Below the pieces are notes generated by a model. The model was not told where the DNA came from. It ran no database searches and saw only the letters and a program-made list of their open reading frames with translations. 64,000 nucleotides of DNA from Acanthamoeba lenticulata. Taxonomy: Eukaryota; Discosea; Longamoebia; Acanthamoebidae. This document shows positions 22,507 to 34,483 of this stretch, one piece after another. Made by a program: the position numbers and the translations under genes. Numbering within the stretch: the stretch's first letter is position 1; every line of letters begins with the position of its first letter. The stretch is from NCBI GenBank assembly GCA_002179805.1, contig NAVB01000054.1, positions 1 to 64,000 of the forward strand. The letters are read 5' to 3'.

Positions 22507-25500
22507 ATGTCATCTTCGTGGTATAACAAATTGAAGTCCAATGTGACAAACATGGTGGGCGAAAATCTGCCTTCGGGCATCGAAGGCGCTCTGCAAGCGG
22601 TGGCTTCACCCGTCCACGCCCTTCGTTCCTCTACAGATGCGGCGGCCACGACCCCGGGGACGCCCCCACCATTCCCCTCGCTTGGACCCGCCACCCCAGG
22701 CCCAGCTGCTCCGACCTCTGCCGCTTCGCCCGCTGCAGACAACGTACCCCCACACGGGCCTCCCACTGCCCTGCCTTTGTGGTGCTGCTGGGACCACTCA
22801 CGTCCTTGTTCACAACTTCGCTATTGTAGACGCCCATGCGTATTTCGCTGGACACAGCATCGAGAGAGGAGCTGGTCAACTTCGTGAAGAAACAGGCCAT
22901 CGCTGTCAAGAAGCGAGACGAAAAGATCTCTGGTTCGTGCTGCACTTGACCCACTTTTGAAAAGTAAATACCTGACGCTGCACATACATGCAGAGCTGGT
23001 TGATGCCTACAAGCGCATCGTCAAAGAGCGAAATGAGTTTAAGGCCAAGCTGGCCGAGCGCGAGCAGGAGGACGAGGCCATCCTCAACGCCGATCTCGGT
23101 CTCGCCCCGCCCTCGTCAGGCGACGCCGCCCAGAACGGCGCCGAAGAGGCTTCGCCGGGCGTCAACGACGTCGAAGCCGAACTGCGAAAGCAGCTCAGCA
23201 ACGAGGCTGGCGCTGACGGTGAAGCTGGCGTCACCGAAGGCCAGAAGCCCGCCAACGACGTCAACGGTGGCAGTGACGGGATTTACGAGATCGACGAGGA
23301 GGAGCGCGAGAAGGAGCAGCAGCGCCGAGAGCGCGAACGCAAGCGCGAGGAGGCCTATCAGACACGCCTGCGCGAGCTCGTCAAGGAGACCCACGTGCTG
23401 CGACGCAAGGCCCACGAGGCCCGGGCCGAAGCCAACGTGCGCGTGCGCGAGCAGGAGCAGCGAATCGAGTCCCTCGAGCAGGAGCTCCGTGAACAACGCG
23501 ACCTCTTCGCCGCGCTTGAGACCAAGTCGGCTGCGCAGGTCGAGCGGCTTGCCACTGAGCTCCAGCGTACATCCTGCGGGCTTTCCAATGGGCCCTTGCC
23601 TGGGCCGGCTGACTCACTTACGGCGGCGCCACACGCAGGACTGGGCGAGGACGAAGCGCAAGCCAAGGCCGAAATGGAGGCTGCGCACAAGGAGAAGGTC
23701 GACGCCCTGGAGCGCGAGCTGGCCAAGCAGCGCGACACCCAGCAGGAGCTGCTCGAGGCCGGCCAGCGCCGCATCAAGGTGCGCTCCCGTCATCTCGTTC
23801 ATCTAGATGGATCCTCAATTCACGATCGTGTTGTGGGCGCCATCAACGCAGGAGCTGAGCAGCGAACTCGAGGACAGCCAGTCCAAGACGCAGGAGCTGA
23901 GCGAAGACCTCCAGAAGGCGCGCGAGTCACTGGCCGGTACATCGCTCCACCCACCAGATGTTCTTGTGCCCACTCGCATCAGATCTCGTGGCTAATGACG
24001 ACGTCGATGCCCGTGGCAGAGCGCGAGCACCAGTTGTCGACGATGCAGAAGGACAAGGAAGTCGAGCTGCAGGGGCTGCACGACACCCTCATCCTCATGC
24101 GCAACGAGGCCAAGGTGCGTCTTTGCTTGATAGGTTTGTGCGCACGCGCGCGCGAATCAGTCGCCGACCTCTCCCTTTGTACAGACTCTGGGCGAGGAGA
24201 GCGCGCAGCTCAAGCAAGAGCTCGCCAAATGGCAGCGCGAGGCCGAGAGCAAGGCCGCACTGGCGGGCGAACTTCAGGAACGCCTCGACGCGCGTCCACC
24301 GGAGACGCAGATCAACGCCGTCGCTTCGTCTGGTGAAGAAGAAGAGGAAAAGAAGCCCGACGAAGAGGAAGGAGGCGCCAAGGCAGAGGCTCAACCTAGC
24401 GACAGCGACCAAGCGGGCCTCTTGGAGGCCGCCCGCGCGCGGATCGCCGAGCTGGAAGAGCAGCTCGCCCAGCTGAGCAGCTTAGAGCAGGCGGTCCCTC
24501 CTGGCGCCGCAGACGAGGCTGCGGAGCTCCGGAAGCGCCTGGACGACGAGCAAGAACGGCTCAACGGCGAGCGCCGACAGATCGAGGAAGTGCGTGCAAA
24601 AATGGAGCGTGAGCGGAACGAGGTCCACGAGGACCGCGAGAAGCTGGAACGCGAGCGAGATGAGGTCCACGAGGACCGCGAGCGACTGCGCGAGGAGCGG
24701 GACGACCTCGAGCGCGAACGCACCCGGCTGCGGGACGCCCCTCAAGAGCTCGCTGCCGCGGCCGTTGGGGCTACGCCCACGTCCGACGAACCCGTGCCTG
24801 ATGGCGACGCCCCGGACAGCGCAGCCGCGCAGCCCGAGGTCGAGCCAGAGGAGGTGGCCCGCCTGCGCGCTGAGCTCCAGCAGCGCGACGATGAGCTGGC
24901 GCACAAGCGTGAGGAGCGCGAGCGCCTGCGGGAGCGCATCGTGCGCCTCAAGGCCAAGGCCCGCGAGCTGGTCCGGAAGGCCAAGGACGACCGCGAACGG
25001 CTGGAGCGGGCCGCAGCGCGGGCTGAGGACGACGCCCGCCGGCTGAGCGAGGAGCTCGACACCGCTCGGACGCGACTGGCGGACGCCGAGCAACGGCTGA
25101 CGCAGACCCAAGACGAGGCCGAACAGGCCATCACCCGCGAGAAGGACGCCTTCCGCAGCAGGCTCAAGGACCTCAACGAGCGCCACGACAAGGCTCTCAC
25201 CGACAAGGACGATCTCATCCGCAAGCTGCGCGAAGAGAAGGAGGTTCGTGCCCTCCTTCGTACTTGCCTGCTGATGTGTGCTGACGTGGCTTCGTGTCAT
25301 CCTCAGGAATTGCTGAGCAAGGTCAACACGGCGGCCGAGGAGAAGCGACATGCGGACGACACGCTCGCCAAGCTCCAGGAGGTGATGATGCAAAAGGACA
25401 CGCAGTACAAGGCCGTCAAGGACAACGAGAGCAAGCTGCTGAGCCTGATCGAGATGTTCAAGAAGCAGCTCAAGGAGATCGAGAAGAACTCGGAGGACAA

Positions 25501-27785
25501 GGAAAAGAAGCTGCGGGAAGAGATCAAGGGCGAGGTCGAGAAGCGGAACAAGCTCAACCAGCGACTCGAAGAGGAGAAGGACCGGCACCGGAAGGCCGTC
25601 GAGGAGATGCAGAGCGGGCTGGCCGAGCAGCGGCTCGCCACGGAGCAGCTGGGCCACATCAAGAAGCTCATGAAGGAGGCCGAGGAGCGGCAGTGCGACG
25701 AGTTGGCCCGCGTCGAGCGCGACCGGCAGGAGGTGCTCGACACGCTCGAGCACGTCAAGGCCGAGCGCGAGCGCGAGCGCGAAGGCCGCGCGGCCACGCA
25801 GGCCAAGATCCGCAAGCTCAAGGACCTGCTCAAGCTGGCCGAGAAGCACGTCGGAGAGATGCGCCAGAAGCTGGCTGCGCGCGAGGACGAGCTCACGGCC
25901 CTTCGTGGCGAGCTCGAGGCCGCCGCCCAGCGCGCCGAGGAAGAAAAGGCCGACGTGGAGAAGCGCGTTACGGTCGAGGTAAAGGCCAAGGCCCGCGACG
26001 AGTTCCTTCAGCAGCTCCGCAAGGCCGCCCAGGTCTACAAGGACAAGATGAAGGAGCTCGTACGTCCTTTCTTTCCCTATTCGGCCGATCTGACCTCGTT
26101 CTAATCCCGACGGGCGTACAGCAAACCCAACTGGGGCAGGTGACGCAGGAGCTCGAGGACACCAAGGCCGAGTTCAGGTCGTACAAGCTGCGCGCGCAGT
26201 CCGCCATCCAGTCCAAGGCCTCGGCCTCGGTCCTGACCGCGGCCTCGCCCGTCGTCGACCGGCGGGCCGCCACCAGCACCGAAACCCACGAGGCGGGCGA
26301 GAAAGACGGCAGCGCGACCGCGCACGGCCCAGAGGCCCAGGAAACGACGACGGAGGCCGAAGGCGCCGACATCGCCGCCGCGTCAGACTGGGCCGCGATG
26401 GTGGGCACGCTCCAGCAGGAGGCTTCGCAGCTGCGACAAGAGGTCGACCGCCTGCGCGCCGAGAATGAGGAGCTGCGGCTACACGAGCGCGCGGCCGCCG
26501 CCCTCCAGGCCGAGCTGGCGGAGCTGCAGCGCAGGCACGCGGCGGAGCTCGAGGAGACCGAGCGCGTGCGGGCCGAGCTGCGGCAGCGCAACCGCGAGTG
26601 GGAGGAGCGGTTGGCCGAGCGCGAGGCCCGCCACCGTCGAGCGCTCGACGACCACCAGCATGAGCTCGACCGCGTCCGGCAGGCCAACGCCGACCGCCTG
26701 GCCGAGCTCGAGGAGCGCCTCCAGGCCGAGCAGGATGCGTACGTCGACGATAGCGTGCTGACGGGGCCTGCTGACGTGGCGGGGAGATTAGCTGACGTGA
26801 TACAAACGCAAATAGGGCGCAGGCGGCGCAGAAGGAGAGGCAAGAACGCGAGGCGCAGCTGACCAAGGAGATCAAGGTCCTCGAGCAGCGCATCAAGTTG
26901 CTCAACGGGATGAACGGGGTCAAGCCGCTCTACAACTCGTCGTCGATCTCGTTGACCTCCTCCTCTTCGTCGGTGCCCATGTCCTCGACGGGCCCGGGTA
27001 TGATCTCGCCGGGCGTCTCGCGGTCGCCCTCGTCCGTCTCGCTGGCCGAGGACATGGGCGCCGCCGTCAAGCCCATGAGGTGCGCTTCGACGTGTTTGTT
27101 CGGCGATGAAAACAATGGTGTTGATGCTGATCATGATGCCGACTGCGCAGGGACGAGCTCGAGCGCGGACCGACGGGCAACGTCCTCTACAATCAGATGA
27201 AGGCCGCTCACCGCGAAGTACATTTTCCGAAACGATTTATTCTGAAATTATTTAAAATACTGAAATTAAAATTGTGATTAATGGCGTATGCACACAGGAG
27301 CTGCAGCGACTGAAGGTGGAGATAGACGAGCTGAGGTCGGCGTTGGCCGACGCAGAGCACACGACGAAGTTGCTGCTCATGCAGGAGCAGGTCCTCAAGG
27401 ACGAGATCCGCGAGTTTGAGCGCTCCCGGAAGCGCGAGACCGCCAACATCGAGTACGTCTCCCGTGTGTGTTTGTGGCTCCTTCCCCGGCCTGGGTGTGA
27501 CCTCTGGTCTGACGCACACGACCGCGTACGTGTTGCGATGCTGCAGTTACCTGAAGAACATCGTCGTCAAGTACATGGAGACGGGGGAGCACGATGCGCT
27601 TCTGCCGGTCATCTCGACCGTCCTGCAGTTCACGCCGGAGGAGGTCGAACGAATCAACCAACGACGCAAGGCCTCCGCCTCCTTCTGGGGCTCCGTACGC
27701 ATCCCTCCCGCCCTCCCCACAAGCACCTGCGCGCGCTAACATTCGAGGGGCCTTTGGCGGTGTGCAGGTGTGGGGCGGCAAATGA
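22507..27785 (+). CDS. GCC2: GRIP-domain golgin, GCC185-like
   Basis: Trans-Golgi tether. The N-terminus MSSSWYNKLKSNVTNMVGEN is followed by a Pro-rich stretch. The segment SREELVNFVKKQAIAVKKRD resembles the conserved N-terminal block of GCC185 (GCC2). Most of the protein (about 23.0-27.4 kb) is heptad-rich coiled coil, including HEDREKLERERDEVHEDRER and QKDTQYKAVKDNESKLLSLI. The C-terminal GRIP-like domain is split by an intron: RSRKRETANIEY joined to LKNIVVKYMETGEHDALLPV, then STVLQFTPEEVERINQRRK. The invariant GRIP tyrosine (EY/LK) that binds Arl1 is kept. The last exon is short (VWGGK, stop 27783-27785). Introns near 24115-24183, 25243-25306 and 27454-27547 are clear. Antisense open frames across this region are shadows of the Glu/Arg/Lys codons. 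Confidence 0.87.
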
Positions 27786-27891
27786 GCTCGCGTGATCTCA
27801 AGCAGCTGTCCAGCCATTTTTCTCTTCTTTTTTTTTCCACGTACAAGAGGGACATAAAACAAAAGGATACAAACTTGGACCACCATTGCCC

Positions 27892-29358
27892 TCATGTGTG
27901 ATGATTACGACCAAAAGGCGTGGTTGAAGGAGCCGTACGGGAAGGACGGTCCCTCCCATCGGCACGGGCTCGGTGTTTGCGCGCGTGCATGCTGCGCGGG
28001 CCTTCACTCCACACGCCGCCGAAAGAGGGAAGCCATTCCCGCTCTGTTCCTCAAAACCGCGTCTTCAGGATGAGCACGAGCATAGGAAAGGGACTGAACT
28101 GGGGTTGAACGCCAGGTACCGTTCTCCTCCAGCTCGGCCAACCCAGCTTCTCGTCTTCGCTTGAGTTCGACGTACCATCCGCCGACTCGATTTGGGTTCT
28201 TCGCCTTCTTCTTGGCCGCCTGAGCAGCCCGCAGTTCGTCCAGCGTTCGGCGCAGCTCCTCCTTGGGCGAGAGCGCTTGACTTGCTGGAGTCGCCATTCC
28301 GAGCTGGGTCGAAGAGGAGGAAGAAGAAGAGGCACATCCTTCATCACTCAGCCATGGCGGGCGAGCGCCGGTGTGGATGTTGCCCTCGCCTTCGCGCAGT
28401 TCGGGCACAGCGATCACGGTAAGGTCTGGCGTGTGTGATTGTGGCCAGAGGTCAGCAAAGTGCTGGATGGGGTGACCAAATGGTGGATGCAAGTGGTGTG
28501 TCGGCTGTACTTTCGCCATAGGCGATCGCGGTCCGTCTCAACAGCGGTGGTGGTGGTGGTTGGCCGCTCACGCTGCCGCGGAGGCCGTTGGGCTGACCAG
28601 TGCGGCCTGATGAAGGAAACACAAGTGGAACCGGGAGGGGGAGGGGTTCTTGAAAAAGAGGGGAAGGGCTGGAGGAGCTCAAGAACGGAGGAGCTGAAGG
28701 AACAGGAGGAGAGGGAGAAAGATGTCCAGAAAGGATGGATTGGATATGTTCTTCTTCGGTGCGCCGCTGGCGTTCGCTTTGTTCGGTGTGTTGATGAAGC
28801 GCCTTCTGGCACGCCTCTTCAAACTATAGAAGCACCCAAACAAACAAACAAACAAACAAACTGTTAACGCAGCAACGATGAAGGAAAGCTGAGCACTCGA
28901 CAGGGTCTGTACTTGCTCCAACTGCGTGAGGCTCAAGAGGAACTGGTCTTTGGCGCTTGCGGGCGCGCCGGTGGTGCGCCAGAAAACGTGAACCGTGTCG
29001 TGGTGCTGCCGCGTAGCCAAGTGTCTCACCACCGCTTCGCTGCACAGGATGGGTTCATGATGAGTATGTGCTGAAGCCGAGGCCGCTGTTGAGCGAGTGG
29101 AGGGTACCAGAAGAATTGGTTTGCAGAGTTATCGATTTCCTCTTCACAAAACCAACACCAATAGCTCTTCTCCAGTTCCTTCCATTTGGATTCAGGGCGG
29201 ACAGAGGGAGACAGAAGATGCTGTTGGATGTTCAGAGAGATCAGCTTCGCAGCGGCCTTATCGATGATGGTTTGCAACTTTTTCTTGTGGTGCGCCTTGT
29301 ACACATGCTTCGGTCCATCTTTGTGATTAATTCGACACGAGGGGCAGCGGCTGTACAT
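27892..29358 (-). CDS. CENATAC: CENATAC (CCDC84) homologue, minor spliceosome factor
   Basis: In animals this U11/U12-type component promotes splicing of AT-AC minor introns. The gene starts MYSRCPSCRINHKDGPKHVY, then KAHHKKKLQTIIDKAA, the N-terminal zinc-finger-like C-x2-C...H...H block of the family. A second Cys pair is YWCWFCEEEID. After an intron comes EAVVRHLATRQHHDTVHVFW, matching the family's LL-HLAS-x-H motif and tryptophan. Another intron joins LSLTQLEQ to FEEACQKALHQHTEQSERQR. The C-terminal exons carry GNIHTGARPPWLSDEG and TEREWLPSFGGVWSEGPRS, the two most conserved CENATAC signatures. Six exons are inferred. The two halves could easily be annotated as separate small genes, but both match the same family in the right order. 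The stop is TGA at 27892-27894. Confidence 0.8.
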
Positions 29359-29582
29359 AAATAATAATTCTGGTAAAGAAATGGTTTCCACTTTGCCTCG
29401 TGAACGCGACCTGGGTACGCTACGGCCGCAGAGTAACTTGTATCTACTCTTGTGTTCAGGCCTTTGTGTCCCCCGTCTCTCTTGCCACCCAAGGCGCGCC
29501 ATTTTGTTTGTTTGTGTGAAGAAGGGATGAAGTAAAAGGTTTACTCCATCCCTCTCTACTATACTCCATCCACAGAAGATCA

Positions 29583-31085
29583 CTACTGGTTGTGGTGGTA
29601 CTGGTCGAGGGCGAGGTTCCAGGCCTGGAGCTCCTCGTAGGTGTAGGCGCCGCTCTTGATCCGGCTGGCGCGCTCCTGGAGGAACTCGTTGACGGTGATG
29701 CGCTGCACGGCGCGCGAGCTGCGCTGCGAGTAGAGGCCCTCGAGCCGCTCCTTCTCCCGCATCTGCGCCTCGCGCCGCTGCGGGTTGTTCCCGATGCCGC
29801 TGCCGTTGCCGTTGCTGCGCCCGAGCAGAGGCGAGCCGGCGATGCCCATGCGCTGCCATCGCTCGTTGATGCGCTTCTGCTTGGCCCGGCGCTCCTTGCG
29901 CTCGGCCTGCTCCTGCTTTCGCTCCTTCTTGCTCTTCTTGGCCGAGGCCTGGGCCTCCTGCGCTGCTGGGCCGCTCTCCTCGGCGCGCCGCGTCCACTCC
30001 TGGTTGAACTTTTTGATGTTGTTCGCGCGCCGCTTCTTCTCAGCCTCGCTGTCCCAGTCTTTGGCCTCTTCCTTCTCTTTCTCCTTTTCCTTCTCTTTTT
30101 CCTTCTCTTTCTTCTTGTCCTTGTCCTTCTTCTTGGACGGCGGGGAGTCGGACTTGGGCTCGACGATCTCGACGTGCTTGTCGGGGAAGAAGAAGTCGCA
30201 GTCCTGAATGAGGACCGACACGAGGCGGATGACGTGGGACACGTCCGTGATGATGATCCCGACGTGCTCGTTGCGCGAGCCCAGCAGGATGGGCCCGAAC
30301 ACGATGGCCAGGTTGGTGACGTCCATCTTGTTGGTGGCCTTGTGCTGCACCACGAACTGCAGGTGGCTCATCAGCACCGTCAGCACCTTGAAGTTGGTGC
30401 GTGGAAGCATGCTCAGCAGTCCGAACAGAATGCGTCGCCGCTCTTCCTCGTCGTCTTCTTGTGAAGCTGTCGTGGCCACAGAGAATTCATAATAAATTAA
30501 ACTAAATTGAGAATTATTCAAAAAGATGTATAAAAAAAAAAAAAAGAGTCTAAAATGATTCAGCAAGTTGAACGAACCGGCAATGAGGCACTCGTAGAGG
30601 TTGAACGTCAGGAGTGGCTCTGGCTTGAGCTGGCGAAAGTAGAGCTTGAGAAGGCCCGCCACGGTGTGTGCCGACTTGGCCGCCATCGCGGCCAGATCAA
30701 TTTGCTTGCCTGAGGCGGGAGGAGTGTGAGTAGAGTGCATGCAACTTCCTCGTGGGCGGAGGGGCGGGCGTTCTCACCTCTGTTGAGGTCGCGATGAGCG
30801 TTTGTGATATCCTCATTGCTGCCGGACATGCGGTAGAGCCCCTCCTGGTCAACTGGCGCACAAAGAGGTGACGTTTACAAGGGCGGCATGAGTGTGCCGA
30901 GCAATAAACAAGTGTAGAACGACCTGAAACAGCTCTGAGTAGAAGGGGTAGAAGAGGGGGGTGTAAATACCACACGTTTCAAGGACATCAAGGCAGTCGA
31001 CGAGGAACTGCTGCCCTCGTGGCTCTTCTATGGTGCCACCAAAAATGGGAGATACTTTACTGGCCGTTTTGAACAAGCCCGACAT
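29583..31085 (-). CDS. RhoGAP domain protein
   Basis: Accelerates GTP hydrolysis by Rho-family GTPases. From ATG 31085: MSGLFKTASKVSPIFGGTIE, then VDQEGLYRMSGSNEDITN, which contains the catalytic arginine finger (GLYRMSG). Next are MAAKSAHTVAGLLKLYFRQL and KPEPLLTFNLYECLI, the second RhoGAP signature, then ERRRILFGLLSMLPRTNFKV and KMDVTNLAIVFGPILL (the NLA-x-VFGP motif). A long Lys/Glu-rich segment with (KEKE)n follows. The tail is a basic coiled-coil region ending LDQYHHNQ. Four exons; the intron at about 30490-30578 is AT-rich. The protein is about 420 residues, small for the group, with no other domain seen. Confidence 0.9.
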
Positions 31086-31348
31086 GGTGGGCTGTGCAGG
31101 ACTCGAGGTGCTCCTTGTGTTGTTTTCGTTCTTTGCTCGTTCTTCTGCCCAAGCCTATTAATTTGCCGTCGCCCAGTCCCCAAGAGCTTTCGTTACCAGA
31201 GCCAACGGCTGATGAGTTCTCGACTATCTAAAATTTGAAACTATTTCAAAATGTTTTTAAAACATTTCAAGCTGCGTGCGAAATCTCCAGGGACAAAGGT
31301 GTAAAGGACCAAACACCAAGCAGGCGTGGCGCAGAGATCACGTTTGGA

Positions 31349-33670
31349 ATGGATGCTGATTTTCACGAGCGCTATCGCAAACGTCTGGGGGATGAGTTGC
31401 GCGTGTCAGTAAAGCTGCTCTTGGGCCTGCTTACCGAAGGCAACAATTGCATAGATGATATTAGTCCCCAGCTCGAGCGATTTTGTTTGGTCGTGGAGAA
31501 GGCCTTTCTTCACGGCCTGCAAGGTGCGCCCATTTTGCTTCCCCCATTCCTTTCAATCTTTGATCGCGATTAGCAGACACGATTTGGGGCAGGAAGAAGT
31601 ACTACTGGGACTTTATACAGAACATCACCAAGTACGTGCCCCTCCTCACCCCTCGTGGCCCACGTCACCAATCTTACAAGACCTCGCGATGGGATGAATC
31701 CAGGATACACGGGCCGGCCAGTCACTCCATCGAGAACGTGGTGGCCCTCTCTCAGGTGAGGCAGCCTCCAGCCAGCCGGCTACAACCACCCAAACTTGTA
31801 GGCGCTCACCTCCGCCACCACGATCGTGCAGGTGCGCACACCAGCTGGCCGAGGCCGCGCGTGGATCCGCTTTGCGTTGATCGAGAAGAAGCTGGAGAAG
31901 TACATGCGCATGCTCGTCGCCGACCGCGCCGACATCACCGCCAAATGGTGCGCACCTCTCTACCTCCTGATGTGTCGCCAGCGCGCCATCTGACAGGCTA
32001 GAGCCAGGTACGAGCCCTGCGCACTGTTCCGCGTGAGGGAGGACTACGACTTCTTCGTGGGCTTCCTGGCGCCGCTGGCGTTGGTCGACTTTTCCATCTG
32101 CCTCAAGGACATCGACTTTGACAACCTGCCCACCGACCTCGGCCTCTACCCGGTCGAGGAGCTTGCCCCGCCCAGCGCCGCCGCGTCCGCCGCCCCTGTC
32201 GTAAACGATGCGCCTGACGCCGCCGTCGGCGAGAACGGCACCGAAGTGGAGGTCGTGCGCAGCTCCAACAAGGGAAGCCGGCGCGACCAGCGCGAGCGCG
32301 AGCGGTGGCAGCAGACGCTAGAAGCGCGCGAAGCCGAGTGGCGTCAGGCCGAAGCCGACCTGCGGGCCACTGTGGCCGACCGCGACGCGCGCCTGGACTC
32401 GCTCCAGCGCGAGCTTGACCGGCAACACACCGAGCTGGACGAGCTGAGCGCCCTCCTCCGCGACACGCGCGAGCAGCAACAGCAACAACAGCAAGCTACG
32501 CGGAAGCAGGAGGACGAGGCCGAGATGCGGCGCATGCGCGAGGAGCTGCACCGCGCGGAAGAGCAGACTGGCCGGCTGGAGGCTGAGCTTGCCCGGGCCC
32601 GGACCGCTGCCGAAGCCGACTCTGACGCCCTGCGACGTGAGTGCGAGTTGCTGCGAACCGCCCTTCACACGCGGGAGGAAGAGTGTGCGCGCCTTGAGGC
32701 CGCTGCCAACGCAGCGGTGGAAGCCGCCGCGCGTGACAACGACGTTGATGCGCAGAAGCGGCAGGCAGATGAAGCTCAGCTTGCTGAGCTCCGGGAGCTA
32801 CTGCAGGAACGTGAGGCGCGCGTGGAAGAGCTCCAGCGCAGCGCCGAGGACTCGGCGCGTCGGGCTGCCGCCGAAGCCGATGAGCTTCGCGCGCGCAACG
32901 CCGCCCTTCAGCAAGAGACTGAGCGCGTGGCGGCTGAAGCCGCCGTCGCTGCTGCCAACGCGCAGCGCATACGGGATGAAAATGAGCGGGAAAAGGAGGA
33001 GATTCGACGTCAGCTGACCGAAGTGCAGGGCCAGCTGAGCGGGCTCATCGCACGCTTCCAGCGCGATGCCGACGAGCTCGCGGAGCACCGGCGGCGCTTG
33101 GACGAGCAGCGCCTTCGGGAGGCCGAACTCGTCGAGCGCGTGCGTGTTGCCGAGGAGGAGTGCAAGCGCTCTCGGCTCGCGGCAGAAGCGCGCGAAGCCG
33201 AGGTCGAGGAGCTCCGCCGGACGCTCGCCCAGAGGGAGGAGACCATTCGCGAGTCCAAGCAGCTTCTCAGCGACCGCGACCGCCGCCTGCGCGAGTTCAT
33301 GAACGGCACGCAGCACACCGGCGGCGGAGGCCACCACCACCACGGCAACGACGATGACGGCTGGACCGTGTTGGACGACCGACAGCAGCAGCGGCTGCTG
33401 GACGACATGCGCGGCGTGCTGGAGGTGACCAAGCAGATGGTTGAGGAGAAGGCCCACGAACTCGACCGACTCCAGGAGAAGCTGGACCAGAAGGAGGAGC
33501 ACACGCGCGAGCTTCAGGCCACGACCGAGCAGCTCACCGAGCAACTGGCGCGCGAGCGCGCGACGTCAGCCATGCTCAACGAGCAGGTCACCGTCCTGAA
33601 GCGACTCTTGACCCTCGCGCGACCCGAAAGCGCAGCCGGAGCTGCGGTCAGCCCGGCCGCGGCTGAGTGA
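31349..33670 (+). CDS. RUN domain and coiled-coil protein (RUFY-like, no FYVE)
   Basis: The start ATG at 31349 gives MDADFHERYRKRLGDELRVS, the first RUN helix, then VKLLLGLLTEGNNCIDDI. Further exons bring DTIWGRKKYYWDFIQNITK (RUN block), TPAGRGRAWIRFALIEKKLE and YEPCALFRVREDYDFFVGFL, VDFSICLKDIDFD. These match RUN domains of RUFY proteins, which bind small GTPases of the Rap/Rab/Arl type on endosomes. From about 32280 to the stop the protein is a long heptad-rich coiled coil with poly-Gln and poly-His interruptions. RUFY proteins usually end in a FYVE zinc finger; here the reading frame stops (SPAAAE) without one. An earlier in-frame ATG at 31235 is possible but the sequence before 31349 looks untranslated. 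Confidence 0.82.
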
Positions 33671-33929
33671 TGACTGATGTGCAATCAATGGGAAACAACT
33701 GCATTTGGAAGTCTCCACTACCACTTCATGATGTTGTTCCATGCAGCTCACCTGACTGGAGCCTCGTGGGCTCGTGTGGACTCGCGGGATTTCCTTCGAG
33801 AGCTGGGGATGAAACCCTCAGTCTGCCCTGCTTTCGGGCGGCGCGTTCGGGCGGCCACCGATAGACTTGAGCCATGTTCATCATCGCAATCATTCAGTTA
33901 CAAACACAACTACAGTAGAAGACAGCGTG

Positions 33930-34483
33930 ATGCTCCTCCGCCCATCTATCTGCCTCTTCCTTGTGTTGGCTAGCATGGCCGTTCTCGTTGTGTTCGGCCA
34001 AGAGTTGGCCGCCAGCAGCGAAGCTGTTGTGAACTGCGCGCAGGCCACAAACTGCCACCAGTGCAAGGTAACCTCCCCACCGCGGCTTCACTTGTGCACA
34101 ATGAAGCGTCCATGTGCTGACCAGATACTGTTTACGTGTAGAGCGACAGCTGTGGTTGGTGCGGGTCCAGTGACGACAAGGGCCAGTGCCTGCCCTGTAC
34201 GGAGAAGGACTGTAAGCGGCCGGAGTCATGCCAAGCCAAGTACTACACGCACAACCTCTGCCCCAGCGTACGCCTTACGACACCGCCAGCATTTTGTGCT
34301 TTGCTGGAGGTAAAGGAAATTGACGTTCTGCGAGAGCAGGAGATCGGCGAGGCGCTGCTTGGCGTTGGGGCGATCGTCGGGATTGTCGTGGGCGGCGTTA
34401 TTGGCCTTTGTTGTTTGGGAGCCCTGTGCCTTGGCCTTATCTACTGCCTCTGTTGTCGCCACCACGGTTATGCTCGCCTTTGA
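33930..34483 (+). CDS. Small type I membrane protein with Cys-rich (PSI-like) ectodomain
   Basis: Three exons give about 130 residues. The first encodes a signal peptide (MLLRPSICLFLVLASMAVLV) and NCAQATNCHQCK. The second gives SDSCGWCGSSDDKGQCLPCT and CKRPESCQAKYYTHNLCPS. The pattern C-x2-C...CGWC...C-x2-C is like plexin/semaphorin/integrin (PSI) repeats. The third begins EIDVLREQEIGEALLGVGAI, a membrane helix rich in Gly, Val and Leu, then a short tail CLCCRHHGYARL. Orientation is inferred as outside-in with a cysteine-rich, possibly palmitoylated, cytosolic end. No partner is known. Confidence 0.72.

Noticed and set aside
24482..25849. 455-codon minus-strand open frame across the golgin gene
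   Set aside because: It is the antisense of Glu/Arg/Leu-rich coiled-coil codons (Leu/Val-rich shadow). The plus strand carries the GRIP golgin in frame.
28004..28519. Separate 171-codon gene
   Set aside because: Its GNIHTGARPPWL and, after splicing, WLPSFGGVW signatures are the C-terminus of CENATAC, whose N-terminus lies just upstream on the same strand.
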